From JAGVJT01 sp964471225 (GTDB lineage Bacteria; Pseudomonadota; Gammaproteobacteria; Legionellales; Legionellaceae), in assembly GCA_964471225.1 (NCBI GenBank), contig CAYYEZ010000006.1, positions 1 through 51,694 of the forward strand: 51,694 bases of DNA, read 5' to 3'. Made by a program: the position numbers and the translations under genes. Below the pieces are notes generated by a model. It did no database searches and was not told the DNA's origin. It saw only the letters and a list, made by a program, of their open reading frames with translations. Positions 35,869-44,723 of the stretch are shown here, piece after piece (within the stretch, counting starts at the first letter, position 1; the number at the start of each line of letters is the position of its first letter).

Positions 35869-36630
35869 TTAATTGCAGTTAAGATCGTAATGATAAGCAA
35901 CATGTTGCTTAATAAGCGCCAACAGCTTATCTTTTTTTTCTGTGAGATAAAAGTGATGACCCTCTATTGTTTCGTGTCTAAATGTCCCGGCTGCTTCGTG
36001 TTGCCAAAGCGACATATTCTCGACAGAAACTAAAGGATCTGTGGAGCCAGAGAAGACCACGAGAGGAGATGTCAATTGAGGCGATTCAGCTGCCACCAAG
36101 CTTTCGCATAATCGAATGTCACTTCTTAATAACTTCATCTGCATCGCCATAAAAGACCTTTCTTTCAAAATTTCAGGATGAAAGCCGCTAAGTTCCTTAA
36201 AAAACGTCTCGAACTCCTCATCTGAAAGCAAGCTTAGTTTTTTTCTCTGCCCCCAAGTAGATGGTGCAGAGGTTGCAGAAACCATCAAGCAAAGAGGTGG
36301 AGGTAGCTCAAGAGATTGTATTTTTAGCGCAAGACTATAAGCAATCTGCCCACCCATGCTATGCCCAAAGAGCACATAGGGCTTTTTATTGATCATAGGA
36401 AGAAGATGAGGAAGCAATGCCTCCACCAAATCATCCATGTCATGGAAAGCAGGCTCCTGCCAGCGTGTAGCACGTCCAGGTAATTGCACAGGACAAATAC
36501 CTATAGGATGCAAATCATGCCGCCAAGGTAAAAAATACTCAGCAGAAGCACCTGCGAATGGCAAGCAAATCAGATTCCATGGCGCCTCTTTGGGTAAAGT
36601 TGCAAGCTCAAACCATGGGTTGTCTATCAT
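35869..36630 (-). CDS. type II thioesterase of NRPS type (GrsT-like)
   Basis: External thioesterase that removes wrong acyl groups from carrier proteins. The fold markers are ICLPFAGASAEYFLPW, PVQLPGRATRW, the nucleophile elbow FGHSMGGQIAYSLAL, the Asp in FSGSTDPLVS and the His in EGHHFYLTE. The length is normal (253-256 residues). The ATG at 36630 has GAGAG nine bases upstream; the ATG at 36639 has it only two bases away. First gene of the thioesterase-MFS-NRPS operon. With the synthetase destroyed, its substrate is probably gone unless another NRPS exists. Confidence 0.9.
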   Translation of the reverse strand: MIDNPWFELATLPKEAPWNLICLPFAGASAEYFLPWRHDLHPIGICPVQLPGRATRWQEPAFHDMDDLVEALLPHLLPMINKKPYVLFGHSMGGQIAYSLALKIQSLELPPPLCLMVSATSAPSTWGQRKKLSLLSDEEFETFFKELSGFHPEILKERSFMAMQMKLLRSDIRLCESLVAAESPQLTSPLVVFSGSTDPLVSVENMSLWQHEAAGTFRHETIEGHHFYLTEKKDKLLALIKQHVAYHYDLNCN

Positions 36631-36784
36631 TATATTCATCTCTCGGTAGTGCCTGAAATCGATTATTGTACATTATAAATGTCAATCTAAACTCATATCG
36701 ATTAAAGAGCCAAGTCTATACCAACAATTAATTTCAGGCACGACCAAAACAAACATCGAAACAAGACTGTGTTACTCGCCCTCG

Positions 36785-38581
36785 TTATGGCTTGTTAGAA
36801 ACACCGGGGCTGTTGACATTTGAGCATGAGTCAATCAAATCAGGCTGAGATACCATACCCAGTGCATCATTGATTATTTCTTTTAATTGAGTCATTTCCA
36901 ACATCTCTAGATAATTGGCATACATCATCCGAGAAGGGAGCATTTTTTTGGATTTGTATATTTGGTAAATATGCTCTTGAGTAAGCAAATCATCCAGAGC
37001 ATAGTCGAACTCATAGCTTTGATGTGGCTTTTCTATGTGTCTAGCTTTAGATAAGGGTATTTTTCCGCTCAATATCCCCTCCAATACTTGAACACCCACA
37101 TCCAAATGTCGTTGACTTGGCTTTTGTATACCTCCAACACTGACATGTTGCAGGATATAATAATCTTTGCCACGACGTAAATCTAAAGTAGACATCTCCA
37201 TATCTTCACTCACCAGTTCAAGCACATCACCTTGTAAGCTACGACATAACGCGATAAAAGGCTCTCCTTGCACACAATGTTGCATGATTTCGCCATGTTG
37301 AATTAACGCACTCTCTGATGCCAATGCTCGAATTTTTACACCATCTATTTCAAGATTATCAATGATAGGTGACCAAAATTTTATTTGATTCTGGACAGGT
37401 TTTGCTTCGGCAATCATATGAGCATTATGTTGCCAGTATCTTTGAGGGATTTTGATACTATTGATTGCCGCCTGACCAATAAACAACGCTTCAAATTTTC
37501 TTTTAACAAGAGATATTAAGCGATGATCCACCAAAACATTCGCTGCATGAGCTTGTAACATCAATTGTCGTCGAACTAAATCATGAAATAATGCATCAAA
37601 ATAGTTTTTACTCATTTCATCAATCGCATCCTGACTATCCCACTGAGTTTGAGAGTTAAAGAATAAAAGCCCGGGTTGTAACGTGATATGATGCATTTTT
37701 TTAGCTAAACTGAGATAAGACGCAAATCGATGAGGCGCTTCAACTGAAGAAGGTAGCATATTAATTGCACCCAACTTACGACAATGACCAGACAAATCTA
37801 AATCTAATTTAGCGTAATCTGAGATAAGCGTCGCAAAAAATCCTAGATCCATGATGTTAGAACAGTGCCGTAGTTTTTTTATGAGAAATGGCGTTAAGCA
37901 AGCGTGAAATTCTCGCATTTCTTGCTTATAAAATTTCCCTTGATCCAAACGCTGCTTCACATCATTTAAAAACTCAAAATTAAATCCTTCTTGTCTCTCA
38001 AACTGCGCAGCTGCAATTTCATTCGGCGTATACAAAACGATAGATAGTAGAAAATGAAATTGTCCTATTAATTTAGCACGCGCAATTCTAAGATTAGGCT
38101 CGGAGGCCGAGACTGCGTATTGATAAGCAGGCCATAAATGGCGGTGTTGTTTTAAATTTAATAAATTCACCACATCTTGATGCTCCAAATAAGCAAGAAA
38201 GGCGTCCCAAATATCTTGGGGTATACCAAAAAGTTTTTCTGGAAAAATGACAGCCTCTGGCGCGATAAAAATTGAGTTATCAATCTTAGGTTTTAAGTTT
38301 TCGATTGCGCTGCTACCGGAGATCACACCAAAATGGTCACGACTGATTTTTAACACCGGATGCCACGTAGAACCAAACATGTATTCACGTAAGGTCATAT
38401 CCAAGTTTAGCTGTGGACCTAACTGTCTTGACATCAACATTTGTAAATAAATCGTACTTTTTTCTTTTTTTATACGAGCAGGAACTTTCAAAGTATTTGC
38501 ATGAACCGTCGAGACATAAGTTCGGATTAATTGATAACTAAGGCGAGGTATTTTATGTAAATTAGCATCAATATGCCTCAT
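36785..38581 (-). CDS. PcfJ-like protein
   Basis: A 598-residue soluble protein. Residues about 420-500 carry the PcfJ-type core: ASESALIQHGEIMQHCVQGE, then LELVSEDMEMSTLDLRR, then QHVSVGGIQKPSQRHL. This matches the pattern of PcfJ family members (a conserved MxHCV and STL block), first noted on conjugative plasmids, with no settled biochemistry. The N-terminal 400 residues are helical and unrecognised. No mobilisation genes are nearby. The ribosome site before 38581 is weak. Confidence 0.6.
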   Translation of the reverse strand: MRHIDANLHKIPRLSYQLIRTYVSTVHANTLKVPARIKKEKSTIYLQMLMSRQLGPQLNLDMTLREYMFGSTWHPVLKISRDHFGVISGSSAIENLKPKIDNSIFIAPEAVIFPEKLFGIPQDIWDAFLAYLEHQDVVNLLNLKQHRHLWPAYQYAVSASEPNLRIARAKLIGQFHFLLSIVLYTPNEIAAAQFERQEGFNFEFLNDVKQRLDQGKFYKQEMREFHACLTPFLIKKLRHCSNIMDLGFFATLISDYAKLDLDLSGHCRKLGAINMLPSSVEAPHRFASYLSLAKKMHHITLQPGLLFFNSQTQWDSQDAIDEMSKNYFDALFHDLVRRQLMLQAHAANVLVDHRLISLVKRKFEALFIGQAAINSIKIPQRYWQHNAHMIAEAKPVQNQIKFWSPIIDNLEIDGVKIRALASESALIQHGEIMQHCVQGEPFIALCRSLQGDVLELVSEDMEMSTLDLRRGKDYYILQHVSVGGIQKPSQRHLDVGVQVLEGILSGKIPLSKARHIEKPHQSYEFDYALDDLLTQEHIYQIYKSKKMLPSRMMYANYLEMLEMTQLKEIINDALGMVSQPDLIDSCSNVNSPGVSNKP

Positions 38582-38702
38582 AGAAATCTTAATGATTATA
38601 TATCATCCTATTTTAACATAAAAAATACATCACATGAAAAACTGATTTGAGATTTAAAAACCCTGTGCTAGATTGAATCAATATTATTTTTCAGAGTATT
38701 TT

Positions 38703-39452
38703 ATGAGATATGCTTACTTTCTTTGCGCAAGCACAGCCTTTTTTTTGTGTACACAATCCATCGCAAGTACGCTTGAGGCTAATGTATCTCAACCTTCTTG
38801 GAGCTGGGTAGGCTCACTTAGTCTTGGTCCAGTTTGGGAAAATGCAGGTCGAACACAAACACTTGACTTAACGCCCTATATCACCAAAACCTATGCTGCC
38901 GCAACAGCAGTAAACCCTCTGATCGATGGCGAAGCATTTGCCGGTATTCAAACAACACTCAACGAAACATTCACAGGGCAACTGGGTATTGCATGGGTCA
39001 TTGCCAATCACGCAAAATTATCTGGTCATATTTGGGATGATGCCAATCCTAATTTTAACAATTACACTTACAAATACGCTATTCAACATAATCATATTGC
39101 AGTAAAAGGCAAACTTCTGTTTGAAGAAAAGCTTGATGTGATTCCCTGGATAAGTGGAAGCTTGGGTATTGGGTTTAATGATGCGTATGCTTTTCAGAAC
39201 ACACCTTTCATCTCAGAAGCTGTCACAATGCCTAATTTTACTCCCCATACACAAACAAGTTTTGTCTATACTCTCGGCTTCGGGGCACAAAAAGTGCTGA
39301 ATCAGCACTTTCAGATAGGCGCAGGATATGAATTTTCTGATTGGGGACAAAGTCAACTGGGGCGAGCCGCAGGCCAAACCTTGGGCTCGGGTTTAAGTTT
39401 AAATCATCTCTATACGAACGGCGTATTATTTAATTTAACTTATCTTTCCTAA
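38703..39452 (+). CDS. outer membrane beta-barrel protein, paralogue of 9386-10111
   Basis: A signal peptide (MRYAYFLCASTAFFLCTQSIAS) is followed by a small barrel: SLSLGPVWENAGRTQTLDL, HIWDDANPNFNNYTYKY and YEFSDWGQSQLGRAAGQTL. These match NIGPQWDDPGET, DIWEDADPDFNNYTYAY and YVFSDWGQSSLGRAPKQTT of the first barrel. It has 249 residues with the ATG at 38703. It converges on the DUF1566 protein gene with only 16 bases between stops. As at the other locus, a barrel is paired with a secreted protein bearing the same N-terminal domain. Confidence 0.8.
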   Translation: MRYAYFLCASTAFFLCTQSIASTLEANVSQPSWSWVGSLSLGPVWENAGRTQTLDLTPYITKTYAAATAVNPLIDGEAFAGIQTTLNETFTGQLGIAWVIANHAKLSGHIWDDANPNFNNYTYKYAIQHNHIAVKGKLLFEEKLDVIPWISGSLGIGFNDAYAFQNTPFISEAVTMPNFTPHTQTSFVYTLGFGAQKVLNQHFQIGAGYEFSDWGQSQLGRAAGQTLGSGLSLNHLYTNGVLFNLTYLS

Positions 39453-39468
39453 GAACTAAATATACCCA

Positions 39469-41259
39469 CTAAAATGTCAAATCTCTGGAGCAACGAACAG
39501 CAAAAGACATATTTTTAGGATAAATAGTTTGCAATCCACCTTCTGAAGAAAATTCTTCATACCAAGCATACCTTTCTGACAGCGGTTGACTGGAAAACTC
39601 GGTTGAACTCCAAAAATTTCCGGATAAACACATCGAGCCACTGCAATTTGATGACGTCAATAACGGCAAATTAGTTACCATGTTGGGTGTGCCTGAACAG
39701 CTCGCCTGCCCCCCTGGTGCAGCCATTTGACAAATTGCAGGTAGATACCAATTGCTATAACACTCATTCGTCGCACAAGGACTATTTCCTGATGAGTCGA
39801 CAGAGTAATTAGTACAGGTTTTTGCAGCATAACTACCACTACCTTGCGATTTAACAATTGTTGCTGTATTAATCGACCCATAATTCCAATTATTCGCTCC
39901 GGTTGTCTTGTCAACCCCATTGTTCCATCGAATGCCAGAGCTATTATTCGTCAGCGCGGCAATTTTCCCTGCGATGCTATTAGAATCCGGGGTGGTATCA
40001 TCAATGTCATAGACAAAACCTTTTTGATAAATACAGCCATAGGTCAATACCACAACATTTGTCGTTGCCGGTGCCGCTGAATTACTTGCACTCACTGTGA
40101 TAACACCAGGTACAGCCTCAGTATATAGCGTATTACAACTTGAGGTAGCATTCGGTCCTGGCGTCACTGTAATCGTACATGTCTCGCTTGGAGCTAATGA
40201 ATTTCCACATGTCGTACTCGTGGTTGTTCCGATTGGCCAGGTTGGATATTGGATAGCTAAGTTTTCTGCGGTTGTGGTTGCGGTATTACTCACAGTAATC
40301 GTGCGTGCCTGACCGTTTGTTTTTAAAGCAAGATTAGTCAAACTTGTCAAAAGTGTCGGACAGGATATGACAACATCAGTGATATTTGCATTACTGATGA
40401 GTCCATAACCATTGGTGACAGTACACACCTGGCCTGTGGGTTGCATTGCAATAATGACATCATAAGGACTACCAGAAGGAAGCGGTGTCGGAAAAGTAAA
40501 AGGACCATTGCTTGTGATAAGTGCTTGATCAAAATAGTCATTCAATAAAAATAATGCACCAGAAAGACCCGTGACGGTTCCACCCACAGTATAATCCGTG
40601 GCGGTACAAGTCACAGCAATATTTTCGATGTCACTACCACGAACGATACCTGAGCCATTAACCACCGTGCAAATCTGACCTGCAGGCTGAGATTGGACCG
40701 TCACATGATAAGCATCTCCATTAACTAGGTCTGTTGCTAAGACAAATGAGCCGTTATTCTCAAATGCCTTTGGATTCTCATTATTATTTTGTAAATAGAC
40801 TGTACCAGAAAGATCAGCAATAGTTCCACCTAACGTATATTCGCTCTCAGTCACTGTGATGTTCAATCCATCATCCCTAGTAGATGTATAGCATTGAAGT
40901 CGGTTGCCTCGATTACATAGCTGTGGTGAGGCCTCGAGATGGCCGGAGGGAATTCGATTTGCAACAATTTCTAAAATCAGTGTGCAAGATTGATGAGGGT
41001 CTAAGGTAAACAAATTAGCGCATGCATCAGGATAGCTAAGCGTAGTCTGTACAGCACCGTCAATAGAATTCATCATCAATGTATGCGATCTATCTGATTG
41101 ATTTATAATTTTATATTTGACAAAAGCGGTATGATTGAGCGGTATCGAAACTTTCGTTGCTGTTAATGGCGTAATTGTCCATAAAGGTGCTGCAGAATAA
41201 GACAGCTTTGCAAACAAAACAGTCCATAAGAAAAATATAAAAAAAATAACTCGATACAT
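39469..41259 (-). CDS. secreted multidomain protein with C-terminal DUF1566 (Lcl-like) domain
   Basis: A signal peptide (YRVIFFIFFLWTVLFAKLSYS) precedes four parts. First is an Ig-like domain (FVKYKIINQSDRSHTLMMNS, LDPHQSCTLILEIVANRI) of the type seen in the protein at 7890-9374. Next are two copies of an 80-residue Ig-like module (YTLGGTIADLSGTVYLQNN and YTVGGTVTGLSGALFLLND, each ending xGQxCTVxNGxG). A bacterial adhesin-like stretch follows (LALKTNGQARTITVSNT). Last is a DUF1566 domain (GFVYDIDDTTPDSNSIAG, NECYSNWYLPAICQM, NFWSSTEFSS, SFAVRCSRD), as in the Legionella collagen-like adhesin Lcl. It has 596 residues and AAGGATATACC before the ATG. A surface adhesin is likely. Confidence 0.8.
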   Translation of the reverse strand: MYRVIFFIFFLWTVLFAKLSYSAAPLWTITPLTATKVSIPLNHTAFVKYKIINQSDRSHTLMMNSIDGAVQTTLSYPDACANLFTLDPHQSCTLILEIVANRIPSGHLEASPQLCNRGNRLQCYTSTRDDGLNITVTESEYTLGGTIADLSGTVYLQNNNENPKAFENNGSFVLATDLVNGDAYHVTVQSQPAGQICTVVNGSGIVRGSDIENIAVTCTATDYTVGGTVTGLSGALFLLNDYFDQALITSNGPFTFPTPLPSGSPYDVIIAMQPTGQVCTVTNGYGLISNANITDVVISCPTLLTSLTNLALKTNGQARTITVSNTATTTAENLAIQYPTWPIGTTTSTTCGNSLAPSETCTITVTPGPNATSSCNTLYTEAVPGVITVSASNSAAPATTNVVVLTYGCIYQKGFVYDIDDTTPDSNSIAGKIAALTNNSSGIRWNNGVDKTTGANNWNYGSINTATIVKSQGSGSYAAKTCTNYSVDSSGNSPCATNECYSNWYLPAICQMAAPGGQASCSGTPNMVTNLPLLTSSNCSGSMCLSGNFWSSTEFSSQPLSERYAWYEEFSSEGGLQTIYPKNMSFAVRCSRDLTF

Positions 41260-41459
41260 GGTATATCCTTATGCCATATCGCTTTTAGAAGGCTTTTGTT
41301 TTGATAGTTTACCGACCAACATTTTATGCTCTCATTTTATTTAAAGCTGTACAAGAGATTTATCAAACGGTGGAAAATACTAAAAAGATAAATTACATTT
41401 GTCGGACCTAGAAAAAATAGTTAAGATAAACCAACCATCATTATCGTTACGTGGTATCT

Positions 41460-42164
41460 ATGACGCTGGAACAACCTCTGGGACATCCAACAAAGCGCTC
41501 TTCGATCATGGATGATTTATATGGTCTTGAGCTATCGAGTCAACTATTTAAAGGTCTTGAAGCTCTCGATGTTGGCCTAAATCAAGATATTCAACTCATC
41601 GCCTACGATCACCACTGGGCTTTGCCAGGTTTAAGCATTAGAAATAAAAGTTTAGTGACCATCGTCTCACTGATGATCACAGATTTTAGTGAGCAACTCA
41701 AAGGTCATTTATACGGCTTTATTCACGTCAATAAGATGGAGCTAAATAACACCATCATGATGCTTTTAAAGCTATTATTAAAACTGACTGAACAATATGA
41801 ATACACAGAAAAAAACATCGAATTAGTAATGCAGATTTTAAAAGAAAAAGGACTCCATAGTGATTTAATCGCTACCTATCGCAGTCAATTTTTGCAAAAG
41901 AAAATTGATTATGTTTTATCTCAAAATGACATTGATATTATTGAAATATCCGCTTCTGTTGCCAGTAGAAATTTAAATAATATCGATCAAAATATTTTAA
42001 ATTATCTAAACAATCACCGCGGAGATGACCGGCAAATCAGAGATATTTTAAGACATCAAAGCGTCTACTGCGGCTATCCAACAGCCGTCAATGGATTCGC
42101 TCGTTTAGCAAAGGTATCAGCAGAATACCGAGCCATCAACTCGCAAGACCCCTCGAATTTGTAA
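41460..42164 (+). CDS. unknown helical protein
   Basis: Not recognised, 234 residues. A run of amphipathic helices (KMELNNTIMMLLKLLLKLTEQ, NIELVMQILKEKGL) is followed by an Asn/Asp-rich stretch and a basic end. There is no signal peptide or clear membrane helix. The ATG at 41460 and a GTG at 41451 are both possible starts; neither has a good ribosome site. It stands alone between the DUF1566 gene and the Ser-rich protein gene. Confidence 0.5.
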   Translation: MTLEQPLGHPTKRSSIMDDLYGLELSSQLFKGLEALDVGLNQDIQLIAYDHHWALPGLSIRNKSLVTIVSLMITDFSEQLKGHLYGFIHVNKMELNNTIMMLLKLLLKLTEQYEYTEKNIELVMQILKEKGLHSDLIATYRSQFLQKKIDYVLSQNDIDIIEISASVASRNLNNIDQNILNYLNNHRGDDRQIRDILRHQSVYCGYPTAVNGFARLAKVSAEYRAINSQDPSNL

Positions 42165-42365
42165 AAATGTGTATTTTTTATATTGTTTGTGATAAAATTA
42201 TTCCCCTTATTTTAAATGCTCAGAATGTGAGCTATTAATTTCAAGTAGTTCTAGCTTAAGTATTTGCCAACCAGCTCATGGAATGAGTATCTTTCTGACA
42301 TCGATTGTCTTTTTTTTTGGCATATCTTCTGTATACAGAATTGCTCATGTTTAGGAAGGTGTTTA

Positions 42366-43004
42366 ATGATGCATCCAGTATCGAGATATTCAATATTTTG
42401 TAAAAACTCACAAAATCCACAACAACTAAACGCTCCGGATAATCGATTGACAGATGTGAGTCAAATATCCAGCCAAAATCGATCTCAAGAACCAGCAAGC
42501 AATCCATCTTCTAAGACTAGTTCTTCATCTTCAACTGAAGCAATGAGTGCATCGTCGGATGTGAGTCAAATATCTGACCAAAATCGAACTCAAGAACCAT
42601 CAAGCGATCAATCTTCTGAGACTAGTTCTTCTGCTGAAGCAATCAGTGTATCGTCGATTGACCCCAGTTTAGATGAAAATATCTCTAGCGCCTCCTCTTC
42701 CGAAAAAAATAACTGTGCTCCAAAAAAGAAAGTCGAGTTTAAGCCAATGGCTTATGTAATTTTAATCCCTCAGGCCGCTGAATTTCATAACGCAGGGCTT
42801 GCCCCTCTTCTTTGGTGGTCTGAGCTTGATTACCAGAAATTTAAAAATAATTTTCTTACAGATATAAACGCATACATTCAGCAAAAGAAAATTAGTGTCA
42901 ATTGGAGCAAGCCGAAGGAACTGAAAAATGTAATTCGGCAACTCCTCCTCTCAGAAGAAGAGACTGATCCGAATAACACGACTTTGGGTATGGCTTTTAC
43001 TTAA
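42366..43004 (+). CDS. Ser-rich protein with an internal duplication
   Basis: A 212-residue protein. The N-terminal half holds two copies of a Ser/Gln/Glu-rich unit of about 34 residues (DVSQISSQNRSQEPASNPSS, then DVSQISDQNRTQEPSSDQSS), probably disordered. The C-terminal 75 residues look folded (KPMAYVILIPQAAEFHNAG, LWWSELDYQKFKNNFL, KELKNVIRQLLLSEEE). AGGAAGGTGTTTA precedes the first of two ATGs at 42366. No family recognised; there is no signal peptide. The layout, a disordered leader plus a small domain, is common among translocated effectors, but that is only a hint. Confidence 0.55.
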   Translation: MMHPVSRYSIFCKNSQNPQQLNAPDNRLTDVSQISSQNRSQEPASNPSSKTSSSSSTEAMSASSDVSQISDQNRTQEPSSDQSSETSSSAEAISVSSIDPSLDENISSASSSEKNNCAPKKKVEFKPMAYVILIPQAAEFHNAGLAPLLWWSELDYQKFKNNFLTDINAYIQQKKISVNWSKPKELKNVIRQLLLSEEETDPNNTTLGMAFT

Positions 43005-43150
43005 CATCCTCTTCGTCTTAAAGAGCGAGGATTCCTACGGCAGTCAGTGATGAATCACTGGCTTGCTTTGGTAGGACCGTGCTGCTGATGGTGTGGGATG
43101 CGACATCAAGCAAGGCAGCATGCGCGAGCTAGAACTTAGACTCTTTTCTA
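43005..43150. mobile_element. structured remnant, possibly an IS200/IS605-type end
   Basis: The region has no gene but several hairpins: an imperfect stem of CGTCTTAAAGAGCGAGG, and AGTGATGAATCACT, which is perfectly self-complementary except for the two-base loop. The CGTCTTAAAG(A)-G stem followed by a G-rich, structured tail resembles the ends of IS200/IS605 elements. No tnpA or tnpB is present. Base composition is richer in G+C than the surroundings. Confidence 0.3.
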
Positions 43151-43152
43151 AT

Positions 43153-43348
43153 CTACACAGGGCAACTCAGCGATACTCTTGCTAAATTATCCTCTTTTTT
43201 CGGCCAAATTCGATTGAAGAAATTTATCGTATACTGGCGCCCATCCATACTGGGATTTTGATCATTGACTTTAGTCGTTGTCAATAATCTCGGATGAACG
43301 ATATGTCCATCCACTTTTCTTGCGCCAACGTGCAAAGAGTTATGCTCG
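43153..43348 (-). pseudogene. 3' part of the SidB-like hydrolase gene, cut off by the IS
   Basis: Open minus-strand frame that ends at TAG 43153-43155 and carries VGARKVDGHIVHPRLLTTTK, NPSMDGRQYTINFFNRIW and LARVSLSCPV. It has no start of its own. Removing the IS256-type element plus one copy of its 9-bp duplication puts this tail in the same reading frame as the gene at 44717-46174, giving ...SEDLHVGARKVDG.... The restored protein would be about 541 residues from the ATG at 46174. Confidence 0.8.
43328..43336. repeat. left copy of the IS target-site duplication
   Basis: ACGTGCAAA, identical to 44724-44732 on the other side of the element. Confidence 0.92.
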
Positions 43349-44723
43349 AATCTGGTGTATGGGAAAAATAAATTAGGTGGCGTATCCTGTTGATTGTTCT
43401 TGGGGAACAAAATCAACAAAAGGAAATACGCCATGAAGAATTGTAATCTGAAAGAGGTCTGTACACCAGTTGAAAAAATCGCTGATCCATTAACGGAATT
43501 ATTAAGAAATGGAGCGCGTGATTTAATTAGGCAAGCGGTTGAAGCGGAGCTTGGTGTGATGCTGTCAGAATATGAAGATTTAAAATTAATCGACGGTAGG
43601 CCGGCTATCGTGCGCAACGGTTATTTACCAGAAAGAACCATTCAAACAGGCATTGGTGACGTTACAATAAAGGTACCGAAGGTTCGAGACCGAAGCGGCT
43701 CTGGCATTCATTTCCAAAGCCACTTGTTACCACCTTATTTGAGACGTACAAAAAGTATTGAGGAATTGATTCCCTGGCTTTATTTGAAAGGATTATCAAC
43801 CGGTGATTATTCTGAAGCATTGGGTGCTCTGTTGGGTGAACAAGCAAAAGGCTTGTCTGCAAACACAGTGTGTCGACTAAAAACCCAATGGCTCAATGAA
43901 CATAAAAATTGGCAACGCCAAGATTTAAGTCAGAAACGCTACGTTTATTGGTGGGCGGATGGCATTTATAGCCAGGTCAGAATGGATGATCGCTTATGTT
44001 TACTGGTTATTATCGGCGTTACTGAGCATGGTAACAAAGAATTGGTTGCGGTCTCTGATGGGTATCGAGAGTCATCGGCAAGTTGGGAAGAGTTACTCAC
44101 GAGCTTACGACAAAGGGGGCTGTCTCATTCACCGAAACTCGCTGCTGGGGATGGCGCACTGGGATTTTGGAATGCGATTAGCAAAGTGTATCCTGACACC
44201 CGCCATCAACGATGTTGGGTGCACAAGACAGCCAATGTTCTGAATAAATTACCGAAATCTGTACAACCCAAGGTGAAGGCGGCGTTACATGAAATCTGGA
44301 TGGCATCAACGCGCAAAGAAGCATATAAAGCTTTTGATAACACATTAGAGTTATTCACGCCCAAGTACCCAAAGGCAATGGAGTGTTTGAATAAAGACCG
44401 CGAGGAATTACTCGCATTTTATGATTTTCCGGCAGAGCATTGGATTCACATTCGAACAACAAATCCAATCGAATCCGCTTTCTCGACCGTGCGCTTGCGC
44501 ACCAAAAAGTCACGTAATTGTGGCTCTAGAGACAGCACATTGGCGATGGTATTTAAATTGATGGAGTCTGCTCAAAAACGATGGAGAAAAATCAAAGGTT
44601 TTAACTTATTAACACTTGTTGTTAACAATGTTAAATTTGAAGATGGAGTGCAGGTTGTTGAACAATCAGACAGAAAGGCCGCCTGATGATATTTTGGTCA
44701 TACACCAGATTTGCAATTAACTC
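43337..44723 (+). mobile_element. complete IS256-family insertion sequence
   Basis: A 1387-bp element with one transposase gene. The inverted ends begin GAGTTA, are interrupted by six unmatched bases, then continue AATCTGGTGTATG and AAAAT (left 43337-43369, right 44691-44723). It is flanked by the perfect 9-bp direct repeat ACGTGCAAA at 43328-43336 and 44724-44732, within the 8-9 bp range of the family. An intact duplication, uninterrupted transposase and a clean target gene reading frame point to a recent insertion. Confidence 0.93.
43433..44686 (+). CDS. IS256-family (Mutator-type) transposase
   Basis: A DDE transposase of 417 residues. Catalytic positions are visible: first Asp in YWWADGIYSQVR, second Asp in LAAGDGALGFWNAI and the Glu in RTTNPIESAFSTVRLRTKKS. 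The family's RHQRCWVHKTANVLNKLP block is present. The ATG at 43433 follows AAAAGGAAATACGCC; an upstream TTG frame lacks a site. The gene fills most of the element. Reading frame intact, so the element is probably active. Confidence 0.95.
   Translation: MKNCNLKEVCTPVEKIADPLTELLRNGARDLIRQAVEAELGVMLSEYEDLKLIDGRPAIVRNGYLPERTIQTGIGDVTIKVPKVRDRSGSGIHFQSHLLPPYLRRTKSIEELIPWLYLKGLSTGDYSEALGALLGEQAKGLSANTVCRLKTQWLNEHKNWQRQDLSQKRYVYWWADGIYSQVRMDDRLCLLVIIGVTEHGNKELVAVSDGYRESSASWEELLTSLRQRGLSHSPKLAAGDGALGFWNAISKVYPDTRHQRCWVHKTANVLNKLPKSVQPKVKAALHEIWMASTRKEAYKAFDNTLELFTPKYPKAMECLNKDREELLAFYDFPAEHWIHIRTTNPIESAFSTVRLRTKKSRNCGSRDSTLAMVFKLMESAQKRWRKIKGFNLLTLVVNNVKFEDGVQVVEQSDRKAA

Noticed and set aside
42230..42260. 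Possible terminator GCTCA-GAATG-TGAGC upstream of the Ser-rich gene
   Set aside because: The stem is only five bases and no clear T run follows; too weak to list.
43349..44711. Shorter IS boundaries at AATCTGG
   Set aside because: These boundaries give a strong 13-base inverted repeat but no direct repeat outside. Extending both ends to GAGTTA gives matching ends and a perfect 9-bp duplication.
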